This document shows positions 50,602-63,735 of a DNA stretch of 64,000 bases, piece by piece (position 1 is the stretch's first letter; each line of letters starts with the position of its first letter). The notes under the pieces were generated by a model. That model was not told where the DNA came from. It did not search any database and was given only the letters and a program-made list of their open reading frames with translations. The DNA lies in assembly GCA_003342895.1 (NCBI GenBank), contig PTFA01000035.1, forward strand, positions 2,376,837 through 2,440,836, read 5' to 3'. A program made the position numbers and the translations under genes. Origin of the DNA: Casuarius casuarius (Eukaryota; Chordata; Aves; Casuariiformes; Casuariidae).

Positions 50602-53600
50602 GTGGGTATCAAAGCCTGATTATATTCTTACAGTTGATGGTTTTCTACCCTTTAGGGATGGTAATGTTGATGAATAATATAGGGAAATCTTTTTCCTTTG
50701 CAGCATCTGGGAGAAGTTAGATTTGGATGAAGCAAATACCCTTCCACGTTTTTCCAGTGCACCAGAACCAATAAGAAGCATGATCTGTTAGTTGGAGGCA
50801 TTGTCTGGCTCTTGATTTTGCTGCATATATGCAAGAAATGTCACTCACATTAGACAGAATGCTTCTGAATCAAAGGTGGTGCATTTCCATCCCTCAGCCT
50901 GGGGATCCCAGAGCATCAGTAGATTCTCTCTTTTAGCAAAATTACTTTAGTGATGGATGGACAGTGTTTACTTGTTGTTTCACTTGTCACCCACACACAA
51001 GTTCAAATAAGATGAGTGGTGTATACCAGTTGCAATATGAGATTTTTTCTTTTAGCAGAATTCTTCTTGAACTGTAATAACATTCTGAGATATTTTAAAA
51101 CCTTGCTTAAGTTTTAGACTTGTTAAAATAAGGACTTTGCGAGGGGTACACCATCTCTAGATAGAAGCCTGCATTATTGAATGCTAGCTACAGACAAACA
51201 GTTTAAATCACAAGGTGCTTAAGACTTTTTGTTCAGTATAATGGTGAGAATTGCTGCTGTACTTTCTGTCATTCACAGAATAGTTGTAGATATGCATCCT
51301 GGCAATTAAATGTGATAAGAACCTCTTCATGCTTCAGGGGATGGGCTCATCATAATAAGGGGCAAAAAGGAGTGCCTTTCACATTTTTCCACCTACAAAT
51401 CCTGCTGAACAATTGACCAGATGTATTTAGAGGTCTGACCTGTGCTACATTCTTGATTCAACTACTGCCTTATGGGGTTCACCTTGAAAAAGTAATTTAT
51501 CCTCTTTATAGTTAAAATTTCCCTCTGTAAAATGAGAGCAATATTCCTTTATATCCTAAGGGTGTTGTGAGACTAGGAATTCTTAGATCTTGAGTAATGG
51601 CCTATATATTTGATTAGGAATTAGTAGAAATGAAATGTGTTAATAATTTTGAAAAACCAATCAATGTTCTGTGGATAATTACAAAGAGAATAGAGAACTA
51701 AGGGTGAAGATGGCTGTTGCAGAAATTATTTCTATGATTGTTCAACCATTTCTTCCTCTGTGTCTCTTTGGGACCACAAGCCAAATTTTCAGCAAGGTAT
51801 TTTAAGATACAGGTAGGTCTGTGAGTATAACTGATGTTTCACTTAACTGGTCAAAAAAGGCAATAAGATGAAAAAGCTGTTTTTGGGTTAAGTGAAACTG
51901 GTTTTGGGAGGGACCATAAATGAAATGTTTTATTTTCAGCCTATTTTTAAAAAGCTGTAGTGAGTGACCAAACTACCACAATAGAGCATCCTTCTTGGTC
52001 TATCACTATCTCTCAAAACACTTGTAGAATTTTAGAAAAAAGTGAAGGGTTCCAACAGGAAAGCGAGAGGAGTCCTGCCTTTGAGCATGATGGGTAAAGC
52101 AATCTTCTGAGATATGAAAGGTGTAAATTCAGGTCTCCTCAAGCAGAACATTTCCCTTTCTCACACTCCATGCTGAGCACTCTGAGAACTGAGCCATGGG
52201 GTAGAAGTTGATTCTTCTCTAGCATTTTTGTGAAACAGCAGCTTCTATTACAACCCACCCCCCCACACACACACACAAATCAGAAATCTCTAAACTGATT
52301 TGTTTTGACATTTATAACATTTTTTTTCCATGAATTTGACCAGGATTTATAAGTAGTTTTGGATGCCCTAAAACAATTTTTTTTCTGAAAGTGAGTCACA
52401 GATACCCAGAAGCCACTTTTTAGAGTCAGCATAGTACAGTAATTGTGTATTACTCCACAAATGAGACTCTCTTCCTTAGAGGACTTACTGTTTCCAGATG
52501 ATACAGTTCAGATCTCCCAGAACTTAATGTTTTATTTTCTTTTGCTTTCTGTCTTTGAATTGATCTACCAATTGTGAACCAGTTGTGATGCTCTGTTTGG
52601 GGCCCTAGATCATATGTCTGGAAAGAGCAGAGACCAGGATATTTCTAGAGGGGGCTTCTGGTCTCTGAATTTTGTTTCTGCCTGTTCCAGCAGGCTTATA
52701 TTTTCAGAGTGTGTTGTGAGAACCTATGTGTCAGTCTTCCCATGGGAGTAAGAGGAAGGCTCTGGGGTTTCAGTCTTTTCAGGAGAGATTGTATTAATCT
52801 GCATGAATCCTCCATTTTGGCTGAACAGAGCTAAATTTCTTTCTAGGTAAGAAAAATTAGTGAGGTTGAAGATATATTTAGCTAGAAATTTAAAAATAAG
52901 AATAAGAACATCAAAATAAGAGCTTTTCCACAATAGTTAAGCTAATCTGATTCTAAATTTTCCTAAGTGTGGATGCTTTCATAGGTCAGGCTAGACAATC
53001 CAGCTCAAAATTACGGAAATGCCCCAAGGAACTGTGGAAACAGAATACGATAGTCAGATGTTCTCCCACTCAATCTATAGAAAATATAAATATGATTCAA
53101 TTTGTTTTGATTAGAGGAAGTTTAGCAAAGCTTCAGGGTAAACTGGAAGGTTTCATCACAAAATTTTAGTTTATATATTTAATAAAAGGCTATAGCTAAG
53201 AAGATCAAATTCTTTTAAGAGTATGAGAGATTTTTATCAAATACTGATACTATTCTTGCTCTCTTTGTTTGCAGTATTTTCTTTATACAACCATAAGTAC
53301 ATGTCAAATATGTTATGTTTCAGAAAAAAAATTATTAAAATTAAAACTTCCATAGAAGTTAGCTTACTGGATATATATGGTCCTTGGACCCCTACAAGTA
53401 TGAATAATACCAGTGTATTCAGTCCAAGGGAGGTTTACGTTACACACTGAGTATTTGTAGAACTGTTATTAATAAATTTGGCTTTTCCTCCTAATTTTAT
53501 TTCTACCTTAACTAATAGGGTGGGAAAACTGTGAGTTTATTTTTAAAAGAATCAAAACTCAAAATAATCTAAACAATGAAAGCCAAAGCCAGAAGTCCTT

Positions 53601-56600
53601 TAGTTTTAATTCAATCTGAACTCCCTTTCGGGTAACTACCTCAGGAATTGGTCCATGTGGTTTGATTTTCTTCAAGTGTTTGACCTCCAAGTTTAATGAC
53701 CTTCAGAAAACCCCATTCTTCTACTATTTTGTTTAGTATTGAATATTTAATGTCTTTAAATATTATAAACTATGTTACAACAGGCACTTAGAAGCCAATC
53801 AATAAATAATCAAGTCATTGCACTCTCCAGAGTGTAAGAAACTCTTTCATTATTCACCAAGCTTTCAGCTGAGTGGTAGTTTGCAAAGCATTTCCTTAGA
53901 GACATTCACCAGTAAAACTTGTTGACTTCTGCTATATTTGCAGAATTATTTTTTCATAATAGATATAAAAGATGTTGCCTCTTATTCTTCTGTAAGTTAT
54001 CTCTTACTCTTTGTGCTTATTTACTTTTTTCGTTAGCAGTTAAGATTTCTCAAGAACTCAAGGGCAAGGATGAATCAGACTGAAATGAGAAAGGAGGGAA
54101 AAAAAGACCGCTATACTGAGTACAGACGAGAGAAGAAAAACAATGATATGGATTATACAACAGCTCACTTCTGGTGTATATTTTATATCCGAACATAGAA
54201 AAGTTCTTATTAGCCTATTTTGCCAGGTAGACAAATAGTATCTAAGCTGCCATACTTCAGTGTCAAGTCATTAGTTATAATGTAAAAGTTGGTATTTGGA
54301 TTCAAGTAGCTTGAGGTACTTTCAAATAAAATTGTGTTGTCTCTGATTGAACTGAGAAACTAAATATAAACATTTTAAAACACTCTTCACTTCCTCTAAT
54401 ATTCTTAACTAATTCGGAAGTTGATAGCGCAGCATTTCAAGCTAGTCTGACTGTTCTCTGTTATGATCCTGATCTCTCCTTCTTTGCACTGCCTTCAGTG
54501 CTGATCTGATCCTTTACCATGACATTTAAATGTGCTTAACAGACAGAAAGCTATCCACGTTTCCGTTGGGTTAATTTGCTGCCAGGTTGGTGTACTGAAA
54601 TGCCGAATGAAGAGTCTGCTGAATGTCAGCTCCACGGAGAGGAAACGACCATATTGTGAAGCACTGGTGAAGGCAATATCATGTCAGCTAGAAGTCACTT
54701 TGATTTAGGCTGCTGTATGACTGCAGGTTCAGTGCTAAATTTTGTGACTTCTGTTTTAGTCAAGTATCCCTGAAATTTTAAGCTCTAGTGGATAGGAACT
54801 GCCTTATGCTGTGTATCTGTACAGGGCCTATTTGTGCCTCAGTAGAGACTTCAGTTTGGTCACATTTTTTAAGGTAACCAGAAGGTGCTAGGCCAAAGTG
54901 AAAACAATCTGAAAATGAAGTGTAAAAATTCATTGTTTAAAGGAAGGCCATTTTGTGTGAAAAGTATCAGAAAAAGAAAATATTTGTTCTCTAGTAAAGA
55001 AGATGTAAACAATTTTAGCCACATGAAAAATAAAACTGAAAGGATTAGAATTTGAGGACTCAGAGCAACATTTTATTAACTTAGTTAGCAGGAAAAGCAG
55101 GCATTCAAATGGAAATGCTGTTGCTTCCTTTATTTCTGGTAGTTTTTCTTCTTTTATTAACAAGTAAAAATCAAACAAAAAAGACTGCTAACAGAATTAG
55201 AAGATAAAGGAAGATAACTGGAGCTTGAATTTTTTCCTTATCTTTAACTCTGGTCTGAGGATGTTATAAAAGACTGCCATTGCTGGTTTCTATATTAAGT
55301 CAAGCAATGAAAATTCAACCTACAGTCATCCAGAAGGCCTCCATTTTAGTTCCTAAAAAAAACAGCACAACCAATATCTATCTTTACCTGCTGGACACTT
55401 AGATCTTACTTCTGAGGCTTTCGTAGTAAATGGTCCTAGAAATGTATTTATTAGTGCAGGAAACTCCTTCTGTCACAGTCAGTGTATTTTTGCTTTTGGT
55501 TGCTAGATTTTAGGAGCCAATGACAAACCATTTAAAACAACATTTCCTGTTTTTAAAAGTTAGTAGCTAATAGTACTAAAAAAAAAAAAATTAGAGGATG
55601 GTACTAAGAACAACATTTCCTCTGACTTTTACACTAAAGATAAAGCCCTTCTCTCCAAAATCCAGGACACTTTGTATGAACAGTATGCCCTTTGTAATGT
55701 AATAAAATAGCTAGCTGTCTGTAATGCTGTTTGGAAGAGGTCAGGTTGTACAGTAACCTCATTCCATCACAATTGGATGGAATCAATTAAAGTTAAATTA
55801 AACAATTAAAATCTGTTAAATCAATTGCCATATATGCTAAATGATTTCGTAACTAGCTTGAAAATAATAGTTATTTGGAAAGCTTAATAATGCTTTTTAA
55901 ACTTGTCACAATTCTGTTAAATGTGATGATTCTGATCAGGATAATGTATTCAGATCCACATTTTTCTCAAATCCTAATTCGAACTGGATTTTTTTTCACA
56001 TCTTTTGTGTTCTATATTGGATCATTGCTCTTTTCATTGAGCTTGGATTCTGCTGGATTCTGCTTCTTTGGCACATAACACAGCATGCAGTTGTAGCTTT
56101 TCATTCTGTCAGAATAGGGCTGCTTAAAATTTTTAAAATAATTTCATTTAAAATATTTTTCAAAAATCCAAAATGAGTTTAGATAAATGAAGGGAAAATA
56201 AAGCAATCTCTTTATAGTGATTCAGAGGTAACATGCATACTTACGATCCACAAAAACAACTACTTTTCTAAGGAGAATTCATGAAAAGGTGAGATTAAAA
56301 TGACAAAGGGAGTTTCATAGCTGATGTCTCTTTTAGTCCTCTACCCAACCAATGCTATCTCGGGTAGGGAGAAAAATTACTTAATAATTTTTTGAAATAT
56401 GACTTCAGGTTAAGAGGTAATTCCAGTGGTACATAGGAGTTTTTGCCTTTAGGAAAAGTTGTTAAAAGCTCATCATTTTATTAGGCAAGTGATGAAGTTG
56501 GGATGAGATGACTAATGATTTATAGGGCAAGGAGGGATATTCAATGTCTTGCCTATGAAGTTGCAATACAGTAAAAGTTCATGGAGGAGTTGCTTTTATT

Positions 56601-56737
56601 GTCTACTATTTTAAATCATGAAGAGATGCTTAAGCTAGTACACAGATGTTTGGGTATGCATCTACTATTAATCACAGTAATATAAAATTAGGATAAAATC
56701 TTCTAAAGTAAATGTTTTGAAAATATTGCTTTCATAG
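50602..56737 (+). other. DCHS2: DCHS2 intron 12 (6.1 kb)
   Basis: The intron runs from GTGGGT to TTTCATAG. It contains a short C-run/CA repeat (52255-52277) and an A12 run (about 55579-55590). No CR1 copy is recognised. The part around 54,420-54,720 is less AT-biased than its neighbours but has no coding frame; its status is unknown. Confidence 0.82.
52255..52277 (+). repeat. C-run and (CA)n microsatellite
   Basis: A run of seven C is followed by about seven CA units, inside intron 12. Confidence 0.7.
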
Positions 56738-56848
56738 GTACATCACTTGTAACTGTAGAAGCTTATGAACACAGATTAACAGGAGAAAGCATGAAATACA
56801 GCCTCTTCAGTGACAAGGAAAACATATTCTCCATTCACCCCATCACAG
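56738..56848 (+). CDS. DCHS2: DCHS2 exon, window exon 13 (R15 middle)
   Basis: This small exon of 111 nt is phase 1 in (TTTCATAG) and phase 1 out (ACA G|GTACAT). It encodes TSLVTVEAYEHRLTGESMKY, then SLFSDKENIFSIHPITG. It continues directly from the PENSAAG end of exon 12 and into VITVKEPKF of exon 14. DxD is absent (VEAYEHRL), in step with the degenerate linker before it. The TG turn is again where the intron interrupts the frame. Confidence 0.88.
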
Positions 56849-57412
56849 GTACATTTATATATTTAAGGTTTTTTTTTTCCAAGTGTCTTTTGTTCCTTAA
56901 AGAGTGTGGTCTGTAAAATATAGCAAACTCCTACCACAAGAATGAGGGATTTTTACATTTCAGTGTGTATGCACATACAAATATAACTTGTTTATTATAA
57001 ATTTAGATACCTTAGAATATAAGCCTCCTCTTAAAATGAATAAAACATTAATAAAACCAGAGGTATGGAGAGACCAGCACTAGTGTAAACTTGATGTGAA
57101 AAGAAATTGTGCAAGAGTATACCTGTTTAAAATGCTCAGCTTTACTAAACCTAGCAATTACTGGATTTGGGGGTCTGGATAAACTGTTGCTTCATGATTA
57201 AAGATGAAGCTCCATCTTGTTTCTTATCACAAAGTTGCCAAAAAAACTCAGTGTAAATAATCCTTCAAACACACCAAATGAAGGAAGCACTGGACCCATG
57301 TTGAGTTTAATGGTTCAGACCTTGAAAGGTCTGAAAAACAAGTTCTCTATTCTTTGAGCAATTGTAACTTCTTCAAAAAGCATGCATCTCCAGTATCATC
57401 TCCCCCTGCCTC

Positions 57413-57432
57413 AAAAAAAAAAAAAAAAAAAA
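57413..57432 (+). repeat. A20 homopolymer
   Basis: Twenty uninterrupted A bases. No retroposon body ending in this tract is recognised on either side. The length is likely to vary between individuals or to be affected by sequencing error. Confidence 0.8.
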
Positions 57433-57954
57433 GTCAAATGCAGAGGGATTTTTCTCTTTCATCAGGCCAGGCTACAAACTGATTACAAGTTGTTTTGAAA
57501 AGTCTCATAAACACTTTCTTCACAAACATTAGTGGAATTCCTATAGCACTGGATATCATGAATCTTCTTTTGAGACTTTTGAACCATTGTGGTAAAGTCT
57601 GCTGTTGAAATACTTGGTGTGACTGGAACTAAACCTTTCTTCTCTTTCATAGAAAGCATTAATTGAAGTGCTGCCTTTCACGACTTATTAAGAGCAGTTC
57701 TCACCTTATCTTTAATTTTGACATCAGTAACTCTCTATCCATTGCTTCTACAACAGAAGTATTTTGAGGTATATTGAGGCCCTCTGTATCTTAAGTATTC
57801 TTGACAGGCAGAGGTATGCTCTACTTGACTTGCTCAAGCACTGATGTTAATTTATCCTGCTTTGGAAATGATCTCCAGAAATATTTGCTGTTACCAGACC
57901 TCCAGTATGCCATGTAGAACCTTCCCCCATCCTAAGGGGATCTATTACATTGCA

Positions 57955-58380
57955 GAATCATAGAAAATAGAGTAGGAAGTGACCCAAAGACATGAACTAG
58001 TCTCCCCTCTCCAACAGGAAGGGAGTCAACTGTGCCTCAATCTGACAGCTGTTTGTCTTCCTTGTTCTTAAGGACCTCCAATGACAGAGATTCTGTGTCC
58101 ATACAAGTCTTAGCAGTTGGAAGATTTTTATTCAGATTTTGCTAAATGTCTCTTGAAGCTATTTAAACGAACTACTTCTCGCCCTAAGAACAATAGACAT
58201 GAAGAACAATTTTTGCATTTCTCTCTTGCATACTTAAAAACTGTTACCCTGTTTCTTTTCAGTCTTCATTTCTCTAGAATGAACAACTCTGATTCTCTCA
58301 GTTCTTCCTCATAGGTGATATACCTCAGACTTGATTATTTGTTCCGTTCTCCTCTAGAGTCTTTCAGTTATTCTGTGTCT
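57955..58380 (-). repeat. Old CR1-like LINE fragment
   Basis: The + strand begins with GCAGAATCATAGAAAATAGAG and later shows AGGACCTCCAATGACAGAGATTC and TCTCTAGAATGAACAAC followed by CTCAGTTCTTCCTCATAGG. These blocks are in the order expected for the reverse complement of a CR1 3' region. It is the most diverged of the three copies, and the limits are approximate. Low sequence identity leaves another LINE subfamily possible. Confidence 0.65.
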
Positions 58381-59392
58381 TCTTGAGGCGTGTTCCTAAA
58401 AGCAACCACTTTGGCCCATGAGTCCTCATGCCACTGTAGATTTTGCTTTTTTTCCTCATACAAAATGTGATAAATGTTGACTGTTGTGCTAAAGACAAAA
58501 CACCTGCTAGCTTTGAAACCTTTATGTTCAAGACTCAGCTCAAGAAAACTGGACAGATCCACAAAAATAATCAATCATTGATGTTTATCTTAAAAAAATA
58601 AAAAATAAGAATCAGTAGCTTGGGAATCCAAACTAGATGGCTTCTTATGCTATCACAGGTTTGGGCTGTAGATATTCATGGTATCATTATTGAAAAATTC
58701 ATTACAAAACTGATTTTGTATTCTAATGCAATTAATGTGCAAATAAACTGTTTAATGTTTAGATGTAACAAATAATTTTGATTTATTACTGTATTACATA
58801 GAATATTGAAACGATGACCACAAATTTACAAAGAAATTTTAGGTTTAATATGGAGATGCTTAGTTGTACCTGTACTCCGAGTAACTTTCACTGATTATTT
58901 TTGATAGAATAACAATTTTATTGGCAAACTCATTGTAGCACAAGGAGTCTTAGTGTTTCAGCTGTGAGTCAGTCAGATACAGAGACTGATACAGCTATTG
59001 CCTCATTTGGATATGGATGAGGTACTTGCCTTTTAATGCCACTCTCTGGATGAGGGCCAAGAATCTCCTCAGACACAGCTGCTTCACTGTCACACAGTCA
59101 ACAAGCACATGTCACAGAGCCACATCTCTTCCTCTCTCTCCCTCTGGAAGTAAATTTGCTTTGCTTTAGGAAATTGCCATGTGGTGGCTGATGAGGGAAA
59201 AGTTAAGATACCCTGGATTTGTACAACAATAGCATGTGGAGGGCAATGTTAGATAGAGGAAAGACACAACGGGAAGCTTGTTGGAATTCTGTGATGTGTT
59301 CAGTAAGGGAGACCACGTTAATTAGAAATTTGGTAACTTGTGTTTTTCTCCTGACTACATATGTCACATCTCAGTTTCTTTTAATAAACCAG

Positions 59393-59604
59393 GTGTGATC
59401 ACAGTAAAAGAGCCAAAGTTTCTTGATTATGAAGTTAAGAATAAAATACATCTTTTAGTTTTGGCTGAAAATAGCTTGAATTCAGCGCTCTGTGAAGTGA
59501 TGGTTTGGGTACAAGATGTGAATGACAATGTACCTACCTTTGAGCAAAGCTATTACAAAGCATCAGTATGGGAAGGCCAGATTCCTAAAACAGATATCAT
59601 ACAG
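59393..59604 (+). CDS. DCHS2: DCHS2 exon, window exon 14 (R15 end, R16 start)
   Basis: This exon of 212 nt is phase 1 in (AAACCAG) and phase 0 out (CAG|GTAAGA). It encodes VITVKEPKFLDYEVKNKIHL, with LDYE as the LDRE-type motif, then the linker DVNDNVPTF and the first strand of R16 (YYKASVWEGQIPKTDIIQ). The usual E-N-x-P start of the repeat reads WEGQIPK here, keeping the acidic residue. The open frame starts upstream in intron; the phase fixes the exon start. Confidence 0.93.
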
Positions 59605-61096
59605 GTAAGAGAAAATATGTCTTCACAAGCTCATTTGTATAGTTAAAAAATAAGTTTGATCTGTTCAAGGCTACAGTCCTGCCAGGCCTGTTTAGGACCA
59701 CCACTTTTTAAATATCAAGAGTGGGGCTCTTGGTATTTCTGCTACTTTGCTTGGATATCTAAACTAATTGATGATTTTGTCTAGCTCAGATTTCAAGTCT
59801 TTCATTCAGTTCTATCAAGTTGAAGAAGAATTTTTTGTCCTTTTACTAGTTGTGCAGCTGGATTTTAAATTAATTTTTTTTATTTTCTGTTTATCTCTTC
59901 AAGTAATTGAAGAATATTATTCAAAGCTATGGTTCTGGTTACTATATAGGTTGGGTTGTGCATTACAGCACTAAAAATAATATTTTCAGCTCATCAGACT
60001 AGGAGTAGAAGCCTTGAGTCAGACCTAAGTGATCAATTTAAAATCTGATGCTTCAAGAGCAGCTTGTCTCAATTTAAATGTGCAAACACTTCTTCCTCTG
60101 AATGGGTCTATTCTCTGAAAGTGTTTCCAGCTGGCCAAGTTAGAGCAAAAGAAGACATCAGCTGTAGTAGAAGAACACATGATTTGCTCAACGCATGTTC
60201 TTGCATTGAACGTCAGGTCACAGTGAGGGTCATGTTAGGTACTAAAGATATTTATCCTCTAGAGAATAAATAAATGGAAAGCTACAAGTGCCCCAAGCGC
60301 AAAATGATTAGGAAATGATGGACACTGTATTTAGAAAAACATATGTCCAGCAATGGGGAAAATCAAAAGGCAGTAAACCCAGATGTGCAGTCAAAAGTTT
60401 CTGATGGAATACATTCTATTATGTCTATTATATTTATTGAATCTGACTAGTTGCCTCTGGTATGATCTCATTCTCATAGTTATTATAATGCTTGTTCAGC
60501 AACCAGAAAAGATGCAAAGAAGAGTCTTTGAAGAGTCAGAGGAATCCCTGAGAAACCTGTGCACTGCTGTTGAAAGTCATTCATTCAGATGGTTTTATAA
60601 TTTGCTTTGCCTCTTTAACATTTTTCACTTTATATTTTAAAAAGTAATTGATGAACTATCCCATGAAAGCTCTGAAAACCCTCATAATCAATTAATCTTG
60701 TCCTTTATCTATTTGTATTGCAGTAATACTTTAAGGGCCAGTCCTGGACCACTAATACAGTGCATTTTTATGTGCTAAACAGAGGCAGGATTCTATGAGC
60801 AACCGTATAGTTATATAAGCAGTGTAAAAATCACATTGAAGAACAATCACCCCTAATGCTTTATGAAGCTGAATTTCAAATTACTCAGTGAAAGAATTTA
60901 TGTGCATACCATTTCAATTCATGACCAGATTTTGTGACCTCACATGACACTCATGTTGGGGGGTCTATGATTACTCACTTAAATCTGTGCAGCCGAGAGG
61001 AAAGTAACCAGATATAGATGACTGTAGTAGGAGGCTTCTCTTTCTGAAATTGCATTCTGCCATTTTGAATTAAGTCTCAGTTTTGTTCTCAAACAG
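59605..61096 (+). other. DCHS2: DCHS2 intron 14 (1.5 kb)
   Basis: The intron runs from GTAAGA to CAAACAG. It is AT-rich unique sequence without a recognisable repeat or gene. Confidence 0.85.
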
Positions 61097-61248
61097 ATAT
61101 TTGCAACTGACCTTGACAGTGGGCTGAATGGAGAAACTGAATACTCAATTTTATCTGGTAATGAAAATGCAGCATTCCTAATTGATTCATCACGAGGGAT
61201 TTTGGCGACTAATACAGTCCTAAATCATGAAAACACTTCATCTTACAG
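61097..61248 (+). CDS. DCHS2: DCHS2 exon, window exon 15 (R16 middle)
   Basis: This exon of 152 nt is phase 0 in (CAAACAG) and phase 2 out (TAC AG|GTTTGT), the only phase 2 junction in the window. It encodes IFATDLDSGLNGETEYSILS (with the DxD motif), then GNENAAFLIDSSRGILATN and LNHENTSSY, an LDRE-type segment with Asn for Asp. An Asn-Thr-Ser sequon is present. Confidence 0.92.
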
Positions 61249-63735
61249 GTTTGTGTAGAGAGTTCTTATAAAAATATGCTCCTTCTTTTTGTTCACCTTA
61301 ATTGGAAATAGCTCATATTACACATTTTATAGTTTTCAGTTGGTTTCCATCAACCATAGATTCTACATGCAAGCCAGCCAGCATCAAAAACAACAGTAAA
61401 GCTGCCCATTTGTATCATGGATTCTTGGGTACTTCTCAAATTTAGGGGAAAAAGCGTAATTTAATTCCATCAATTGCAACACACTGATATAAGTGATGAA
61501 GCTGATTCATTATAGGAAAGATGGTATCTCCTAGATTTTGGTTTATTAAGAACTATACAGCCATTCCCTACGTAGAACCATTTTTTATAAATACATAAAG
61601 ACAGAGAGAAAGCACTCAAACCAAATGCAGTAAACAGAGACATGTTCTGTTCTTCAGTTAAATTTGAATATATTTTGAATTTTCTTCTCCATAATCTGAT
61701 AAAGATTCTTCTGTAAGCTGTTTCTGTCTGTAAGCTGTTTTGTACTCGCTATTAGTTTTCTCCTGTTTTCCAGGAAATTGTGAATAAATACAATCAAGTG
61801 GACGTGACTTTCTTTCTTTACAGCTTATGCCATAATTAGAATTAGCAAGCAAACAAATCATGCCTTGATGAGAAAGTAAGAGTATGCTGATTCGTTAGCA
61901 TAACCTTTTTATATAATGCAATCTCTACAAAAAGTAAATCGCTGTATATGTGTCAGTAGAAATTATGATTTTTTCCATATGGCTATGGCATCAGTTAAAG
62001 CATTTGCAAGTTTTCCTATCCTCTGGGGCCACAAAATTTTAATCATCCAATCAGAATTCTTACGAACCTGAATAACTTTTAGAAAACCACATCAAAAGGA
62101 TCAACAGAATATGATTTTTTTAAAATATCGGTATAATTTGATAATAGTCTCCTAAAGGAACTGTTTTTTAACTTAATATCCAGAGCACTTCATTTAGAGT
62201 TTATTTTTCATTTTTTCGGTGAATCAAAAGCATCAGTTCTAGTTTTTAGTCATTTAAATAGCATAATGCATTTTATTTTTAAATAGTATTTTAAAACAAT
62301 TTTGGAATAAATCCTCCAAAGAAAGGATGTTTGCCATTAATGAAGCACTGAACATCTTCATGCATCTGCTTTAACTGGGAACTTGATTTGATTCAGAATT
62401 TATGTTGGAATTTTAGCAATTTAAATTAACAGTTTGTTAGAGGAATCTGAAGCCTCATATCCCTTCTCTTTATTAATGCTTTATTAATAAATCTGTATAT
62501 TGCTATGTTAGGTGAAAAGAGACAAACAAAAGAAGCTTTTAAAATGTTTTCCTGTTTAATTTAAAAATGATACTGTTGGTCCTTGCAAATTTGAAAGGAG
62601 TTGTTTATTTTATCTAAATTGAACATTTTCATCCCCAGAAGTTTTAAGTCCTTTATAATAGGAGTTATAATAAAAGTATTGACAGAACCTTAATTTTAAT
62701 GCCTTGGCTCAGATGTTTTTATGATAGTTTTTTCCTGAAACCTTAGAAAGTGATTATTTTTAGTAAAATATTTCCATATGTACCTTACCAATATTCATTC
62801 TAGACAAAATACACTTTCTATATGGAATTATACATGGTCACCAATTGAATACTACTCTGTAATTCAAGTTGTGTGTTCTGTTGATGTCAGAAACCACAGG
62901 GGCATCCAAAGCATAGCTTGTGTGGTTCATGAATGGTAGTAGAATCCACAGCTTGAATTACAGCTTTAGTATTCCATATTGTCATGTGAATGTATAAGAA
63001 GTAATATCTGTTTGACACTTTGAGCAGAAACTGTGACTTAGAAGAAAAAATGGAAAATGAAGTACTCAAAAGATCTGCAGGAAAGACCCAGAGAATATGA
63101 TGTGGCATGTAAACAGTTTATAGTTTTCAAAACATTTAACAGTTTATAATTTTCAAAACATTTAATACAGGCCTTGAACTGTATATACCTTCATGTAGCC
63201 TGACTTTCTCTTCTTTTTATCAGTTCCTTTTCTAGAACATCTGTTGAGTTAGATTTAGTTTTGATTTTCAGATTCTTGCTGGAGTTACTATTTTGGAAGT
63301 CTTCATATTATCTTATTTTCATCTTCCTAGTGTCCCTTTATAATCAATGACAAGAGACAGGTTCCTTCAAAGGACAGTTCAGTACTTAATTCAATTCCTG
63401 CTCTGAATTGCCTTATGGAGAAATTTGTCTATTTGAAAGAACCTTGCTAGCTCATTTAAACACCTTTACTTAATATGAAATTGGGTGATATGAATACTTA
63501 GGAGTTCAGTGTGTTTTTGCTACAGAATCTGCTACATGTTGTTCCTGCAAGACATAAAAGAATAAAATCCCTGGCAGTCACCTTTATAGAAATAAGGATG
63601 CAAATTTAGGAAGAGCAATGTGGAGAAGAATGGACTAACATCTTCATTTGAAATTTTTTCCCCATTTGTATCTTTGGTGAATAATTCTGTGATTTCTGAG
63701 AGACAGTGACAATTACAGCTTCATTCCAATTGTAG
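61249..63735 (+). other. DCHS2: DCHS2 intron 15 (2.5 kb)
   Basis: The intron runs from GTTTGT to ATTGTAG. It is AT-rich and contains a 26-bp tandem duplication (63112-63163). No gene is seen. Confidence 0.85.
63112..63163 (+). repeat. 26-bp tandem duplication
   Basis: Two adjacent 26-bp copies share AACAGTTTATA and TTTTCAAAACATTT and differ at one base (G or A at position 12 of the unit). It lies in intron 15. Confidence 0.9.

Larger units (their letters stand above)
56849..59392 (+). other. DCHS2: DCHS2 intron 13 (2.5 kb)
   Basis: The intron runs from GTACAT to AAACCAG. It contains a 20-base A run (57413-57432) and an old CR1-like fragment (about 57955-58380). No gene is seen. Confidence 0.82.
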
